50,654 nucleotides of DNA. Origin: an uncultured cyanobacterium. GTDB lineage: Bacteria; Cyanobacteriota; Cyanobacteriia; Cyanobacteriales; Microcystaceae. A program made the translations under genes and the position numbers. Each line of letters begins with the position of its first letter. Within the stretch, counting starts at the first letter, position 1. Where the stretch lies: assembly GCA_903869185.1 (NCBI GenBank), contig CAIPYC010000116.1, positions 1 through 50,654 on the forward strand, read 5' to 3'. The notes under the pieces were generated by a model. It saw nothing but the letters and a program-made list of their open reading frames with translations. It was not told the origin of the DNA and did no database searches. Below, one piece after another: positions 46,745-50,654 of the stretch.

Positions 46745-46846
46745 CTAATTTCACAGACATTTGTTAATTTTGCTGACTTTGCCTGATAATATTCCTTTAG
46801 GTGTTAAAGCAAAGTAAATCCAACGGAACTATTTAGCCTCCAATTA

Positions 46847-47116
46847 ATGAGCAACGAAATTTATCTCAATCATCCCAATTTTGGACTACTTTATCAGGTG
46901 TGTCTTTTGGATAATTCCAAAGAACTTTTTACTACGCTTTATGCTCAAAGGCTTTTCTTTGTAGTCTCTTCAAATTCCAATGGAGTTAATTTTGAGCCGG
47001 TTAGCCGTTCCGATGGTAGAACAATTGTAGAAGCCCGCATACGATACTTGCGCAAAATCGAAGCTATGGAAGATTTTCGGCAATTGCAACAGATTTATAA
47101 ACAGACTTTTCAATGA
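46847..47116 (+). CDS. pipX: PipX, coactivator of NtcA
   Basis: 89 residues, the full length of PipX. YLNHPNFGLLYQVC and the segment KELFTTLYAQRLFFVV form the Tudor-like domain that binds both PII and NtcA; the tail (YLRKIEAMEDFRQLQQIYKQTF) is the helical pair. With 2-oxoglutarate high (nitrogen low), PipX leaves PII and strengthens NtcA. Overlaps pipY by four bases, the normal pipX-pipY arrangement. Two NtcA-type promoters in this window could be its targets. Confidence 0.97.
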   Translation: MSNEIYLNHPNFGLLYQVCLLDNSKELFTTLYAQRLFFVVSSNSNGVNFEPVSRSDGRTIVEARIRYLRKIEAMEDFRQLQQIYKQTFQ

Positions 47117-47769
47117 ATATTACCGAGCGTGTAGCTAAAATCTATAGTGAGATTCCTGAAAATGTCCGGCTAATTGCGGTAACAAAAGAGGCTGATATAG
47201 ACAAAATCAGGCAAACTTATCAAAACACTGTAATTAGAGATTATGCGGAAAACAAACTACAGTCTGTTCTTAACAAAAAACCATTATTAAAAGATTTAGA
47301 TCAAATTCGTTGGCATTTTATTGGTCATCTGCAGGCAAATAAGGCCAAAAAAGTTCTCGAAGAGTTCAAATGGATCCACTCTGTAGATAATTTGGCCCTA
47401 TTACAGCGGATTGATAGACTAGCTCTAGAAAATAAACTCCCATGTTCTATTTGTTTACAAGTCAAAGCATTACCAGATCCCAATAAATTTGGCTGGACTA
47501 TAGAAAAGCTGATGGAAGAATTAAAAGAAATTGAAAAGTGCCAGCAATTTATCTCAATCAGGGGCTTGATGACTATATTGCCGCTTGGTCTTACCAGTGA
47601 GGAAAAAATTGCCGCATTCAGTACTATCAGGAATCTCGCTAAGTCTATTACCGGCACATCTGGTGTTAATATCGAAGAGCTTTCTATGGGAATGTCCGGA
47701 GACTATAGAGAAGCGGTTGCTTGCGGTGCAACCATGATTCGTTTGGGAAGAGCAATTTACTCTGATTGA
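47113..47769 (+). CDS. pipY: PipY/YggS PLP-homeostasis protein
   Basis: 218 residues. Pyridoxal-phosphate-binding protein of the YggS/PROSC family, thought to manage the free PLP and amino acid pools. LIAVTKEADID carries the PLP-binding Lys, HFIGHLQANKAKKV the phosphate-side block, and LSMGMSGDYREAVACGATMIRLG the C-terminal phosphate-binding loop. Translationally coupled to pipX. Confidence 0.95.
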   Translation: MNITERVAKIYSEIPENVRLIAVTKEADIDKIRQTYQNTVIRDYAENKLQSVLNKKPLLKDLDQIRWHFIGHLQANKAKKVLEEFKWIHSVDNLALLQRIDRLALENKLPCSICLQVKALPDPNKFGWTIEKLMEELKEIEKCQQFISIRGLMTILPLGLTSEEKIAAFSTIRNLAKSITGTSGVNIEELSMGMSGDYREAVACGATMIRLGRAIYSD

Positions 47770-47798
47770 TTAATAAATAACAATCTATACATATTTTT

Positions 47799-49238
47799 AT
47801 GTCGACTCCTCATTCTAAATCAGAAAGAAACTGGCAACCAATTATCAAGGCATTGGAAAATATACTCGGAAGCGATGGAGTGATCCGTAAACGAGATGAG
47901 CTGCTTACCTACGAGTGTGACGGACTAACTGCTTACCGGCAGAGACCTGCTCTGGCTGTTTTGCCGCGTACTACCGAGCATGTTGCTGCCATTTTAGCGC
48001 TCTGCAATGAAAAAGAAATACCCTGGGTTGCCAGAGGTGCCGGAACTGGACTTTCTGGGGGCGCCCTGCCTCTAGAAGATGGGATTTTGGTAGTTACAGT
48101 CAGAATGAAAGAGATTTTGGAAGTGGATTTAGAAAACCATACAGTTACCGTACAACCTGGAGTGATCAATAATTGGGTTACCCAGGCAGTAAGTGGTTCT
48201 GGTTTTTATTATGCTCCCGATCCTTCTAGTCAGAGTGTTTGCTCAATTGGTGGCAATATAGCCGAGAATTCTGGAGGCGTGCATTGTCTAAAGTATGGAG
48301 TTACCACCAATCATGTCTTGGGCTTGAAAATCGTTATTCCGGATGGTTCTATCCTAGATCTCGGTGGATCAATTGCAGAGATGCCGGGCTATGATCTAAT
48401 GGGTGTTTTTGTGGGCTCGGAAGGAACATTGGGGATCGCCACTGAAATCACCTTGAAGATTCTCAAAATTCCTGATACTATTTGTGTGCTCTTAGCTGAT
48501 TTCACTTCAGTAGAAGCTGCAGCCCAATCGGTAGCCTCGATCATCGAACAGGGGATCATACCAGCAGGAATGGAAATCATGGATAATCTCAGCATCAATG
48601 CTGTAGAGAATGTAGTTAAGACTGGTTGCTATCCCCGCGATGCAGCAGCCATCCTCCTGGTGGAGTTAGATGGGTTAGCTGTGGAAGTAAATGTCAATGA
48701 GCAAAAGGTATCTCAAATTTGCCTAAATCACGGTGCAAGATCCATTACAATAGCAACTGACCTTGAAACCCGCCTGAAATTATGGAAAGGACGCAAAGCC
48801 GCTTTTGCTGCAGCTGGAAGAATGAGTCCCAACTATTTTGTACAAGATGGTGTTATTCCTCGCACCCAGCTAGCTAACGTACTTACGGAGATTGAGCGTT
48901 TAAGTCAGTCCTATGGTTTTGAGATTGCCAATGTATTTCACGCCGGAGATGGCAACCTGCATCCCTTGATCCTTTACGATAACTCTATAGCAGGAGCTTG
49001 GCAACAGGTAGAAGAGTTGGGAGGAGAAATCCTCAAGCTCTGTGTCAATGTTGGTGGTTCTCTTTCTGGCGAACATGGCATAGGCATGGATAAGAACGCA
49101 TACATGCCCTATATGTTTAACCAGATCGATCTTGAAACCATGCAATATGTCAGAAATGCATTTAATCCCAAGAATTTGGCAAACCCTAGCAAACTTTTTC
49201 CCACTCCGCGCGTTTGCGGAGAATCAAAAATCAACTAA
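47799..49238 (+). CDS. glcD: Glycolate dehydrogenase/oxidase subunit GlcD
   Basis: 479 residues. FAD-linked oxidase of the photorespiratory step glycolate to glyoxylate. The FAD domain has GAGTGLSGGALPLEDGILV and SIGGNIAENSGGVHCLKYG; the C-terminal part has FHAGDGNLHPLILYD and SLSGEHGIGMDK, which match GlcD. Other D-lactate dehydrogenases share these motifs, so glycolate is the likely but not proven substrate. The partner GlcE/GlcF are not adjacent. Confidence 0.9.
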   Translation: MSTPHSKSERNWQPIIKALENILGSDGVIRKRDELLTYECDGLTAYRQRPALAVLPRTTEHVAAILALCNEKEIPWVARGAGTGLSGGALPLEDGILVVTVRMKEILEVDLENHTVTVQPGVINNWVTQAVSGSGFYYAPDPSSQSVCSIGGNIAENSGGVHCLKYGVTTNHVLGLKIVIPDGSILDLGGSIAEMPGYDLMGVFVGSEGTLGIATEITLKILKIPDTICVLLADFTSVEAAAQSVASIIEQGIIPAGMEIMDNLSINAVENVVKTGCYPRDAAAILLVELDGLAVEVNVNEQKVSQICLNHGARSITIATDLETRLKLWKGRKAAFAAAGRMSPNYFVQDGVIPRTQLANVLTEIERLSQSYGFEIANVFHAGDGNLHPLILYDNSIAGAWQQVEELGGEILKLCVNVGGSLSGEHGIGMDKNAYMPYMFNQIDLETMQYVRNAFNPKNLANPSKLFPTPRVCGESKIN

Positions 49239-49267
49239 ATTGTAAAGATATATTGGAAGTCAAAACA

Positions 49268-50359
49268 TTGAAAAACAAATTAAAACTATCACAAATCCAG
49301 AAATACGTTTTGTTGATATTTATATATTTTGTAGTAGCTTCAGCAAGCTTCCAGGGTTATTTTTCCAGGTGGGGTTTTTATAATGGTTCAGCCTGGTCTA
49401 TAGATGGCATTTTTGATCAAACCGCCTTCAAACCCATGGTCAACAGGCAACTAATTCCAGAGATAGCCAAAGCGATAGATCAAAAAGCACCTCCAATAGT
49501 TAAGCAGAAAGTGTCTGAACAATTTTTACTGCATATAGACAGGGTATATAAGATGAAAAAATCTTTAAACTCAATCTATACTTTTCGCTATTTCATAGTG
49601 TATGTAATTTCATTTTTTTGCTTAATGATCTCTATGTTTTTACTTAGGAAGCTATGTATTAACATTACTAAAGATTCTGCATCTTCGACATTAGCTCCAA
49701 TATGTTTGGCTCTCTCTTTTCCTCTTTTTCAAAATAGAGGAGGTTATTTTTATGATTATTCAGAATTGATGTTTTTTGCTCTGGTAATGCTATTAGCATA
49801 TCACAAGAAATTACTTTGGATTATATTATTGTTGCCAATAGCTACTTTAAATAAAGAATCATTTCCCCTATTTGTTATTACTCTAATTCCAATAATAAAA
49901 AATTTAGTCTCACGCAAAAGATTGGTAATATTTATATTTTTTAGCACCTTAATTTCTATAATAGTAGATGTTTTTATTTCCAATCACTATAAAGGATCTC
50001 AATCTATCTATCCAATGTTTTACCATTTTTTTGCTGACAACATAGCATTCTATATAAATCCTTTGAATTACTTGTTTCTAGAATATCATCCACTCTATAG
50101 TGTGATAGCTCCTTCAGGTTTATCTATATTTTTTATATTCATTGTCTACACAATTGTCTCGAAGTCTTGGTCATCCCTTTCTACTCCAATCAAGCAACAT
50201 ACATTGATTGCCTTATTAATTACCATTCCATTAATGATTTTATTTTGTAATAAAGATGAATTGAGAAATTTAAGTCTGCTTTATGTGTCATTTACCATAA
50301 TGATCGCTTTTTATATTAAAAATCTCTTACAACAGAATAACAATAGAATGGAAAATTAG
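49268..50359 (+). CDS. Polytopic membrane protein of unknown function
   Basis: 363 residues from TTG 49268, which has GGAAG eight bases upstream; the frame has no early ATG, and a longer TTG-started form (49214) would overlap glcD. Around nine hydrophobic segments are visible, with a long periplasmic or cytosolic stretch (about 25-95) containing SAWSIDGIFDQTAFKPMVNR. The section IATLNKESFPLFVITLIP resembles NKE motifs in large GT-C-type membrane enzymes, but I could not recognise the family. It is strongly AT-rich compared with glcD, suggesting a different origin. Function is unknown. Confidence 0.7.
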   Translation: MKNKLKLSQIQKYVLLIFIYFVVASASFQGYFSRWGFYNGSAWSIDGIFDQTAFKPMVNRQLIPEIAKAIDQKAPPIVKQKVSEQFLLHIDRVYKMKKSLNSIYTFRYFIVYVISFFCLMISMFLLRKLCINITKDSASSTLAPICLALSFPLFQNRGGYFYDYSELMFFALVMLLAYHKKLLWIILLLPIATLNKESFPLFVITLIPIIKNLVSRKRLVIFIFFSTLISIIVDVFISNHYKGSQSIYPMFYHFFADNIAFYINPLNYLFLEYHPLYSVIAPSGLSIFFIFIVYTIVSKSWSSLSTPIKQHTLIALLITIPLMILFCNKDELRNLSLLYVSFTIMIAFYIKNLLQQNNNRMEN

Positions 50360-50582
50360 AGCGCCTCAGTTGCGCAAGACTAAGCAGGAAAATTTGTTGA
50401 CATGCTCATGTTGCCAGTCTATGAGTTGTTTACGCTCAATAACAGGCAACAATTTCTACTCCTAGAATGTGAAAGTTGTCCGAATTACCCCAATCCAAAG
50501 ATTATCTCCGGTAGTATAGCAGTCGACAGACGGATTAAGACGTAACATAGTGGAAAAGTAGCAAACGAGAGTGGTAGTCTTA

Positions 50583-50654
50583 ATGGCAAAACCCTACAGT
50601 TACGATCTGCGAGAAAAAGTCATTAACGCAGTTGAATTGGATGGACTCAAAAAA
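50583..50654 (+). CDS. N-terminus of an IS630-family transposase (cut by window edge)
   Basis: The first 24 codons read MAKPYSYDLREKVINAVELD, the start of cyanobacterial IS630-type transposases (YSYDLR-K-I-AV). The left end of the element probably lies in 50510-50545, where TATAGCAGTCGACAGACGG resembles the termini of such elements, but I see no pair for it. The rest is beyond the window. Confidence 0.8.
   Translation, partial: MAKPYSYDLREKVINAVELDGLKK

Noticed and set aside
50410-50545. Short plus-strand frame with an ECESC segment before the IS630 element
   Set aside because: About 45 codons with only one CxxC pair, no ribosome site and overlap with the probable IS end; not supportable as a gene.
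1-50654. CRISPR array, tRNA or rRNA
   Set aside because: I saw no regularly spaced repeats with unique spacers, no cloverleaf and no rRNA motifs in either strand.

Overview
The window is chromosomal DNA from a cyanobacterium. Markers are a porin C-terminus of the cyanobacterial SLH/OprB type, a Rubisco accumulation factor (Raf1), PipX with its PipY partner, two promoters that fit the NtcA consensus, a DUF3318-type protein, HIP1 octamers, and the purC-bamA-lpxC-fabZ-lpxA-lpxB order. The genus cannot be fixed from sequence alone. Most of the DNA is moderately AT-rich. The carbohydrate/polyphosphate block (about 3.7-11.6 kb) and the proton-pump block (about 31.9-35.1 kb) look visibly richer in G+C and may have been acquired.

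Layout. 1-3.5 kb: porin end, a small exported protein, ffh and ureF. 3.5-11.6 kb: PPK2 polyphosphate kinase, a class I aldolase broken by one in-frame stop, phosphoketolase, and a fused GH65 disaccharide phosphorylase/beta-phosphoglucomutase. Together these would feed disaccharide carbon into glucose 6-phosphate and a phosphoketolase shunt. 12.4-15.8 kb: an NtcA-type promoter driving an NCS1 permease with a cysteine-rich tail, a formamidase and an FmdB zinc ribbon, probably an amide nitrogen-scavenging operon. 15.8-21 kb: a Cys-rich small protein, a Fur/PerR regulator, a sugar nucleotidyltransferase, gmk, a chromate-family transporter and recA. 21.2-25.7 kb: a tight CBS / HEAT-repeat / ABC / ABC run. 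25.8-31.3 kb: surface polysaccharide genes (GT11 fucosyltransferase, GT25, gmd, fcl, long RmlA), i.e. GDP-fucose supply plus a candidate user.

31.3-36.6 kb: a decayed IS630 scrap, a slipin pseudogene with three lesions, an intact plasma-membrane type P-type H+-ATPase, and a lone urea-binding protein UrtA behind a second NtcA-type site. 36.6-38.6 kb: a moaB-raf1-sixA operon on the minus strand. 38.7-47.8 kb: pirin, purC, the outer-membrane/lipid A cluster, an EcfT-like protein and pipX-pipY. 47.8-50.65 kb: glcD, a polytopic membrane protein and the start of an IS630 transposase.

Nitrogen control is the recurring theme. Two NtcA-type promoters, urea and amide uptake genes, the urease accessory gene ureF and the NtcA coactivator PipX all fall in this window. 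I found no CRISPR array, tRNA or rRNA, and no clear defence system. The most unusual items are the NtcA-controlled permease with its cysteine tail, the HEAT-plus-paired-ABC operon, and the two genes disrupted by in-frame stops.
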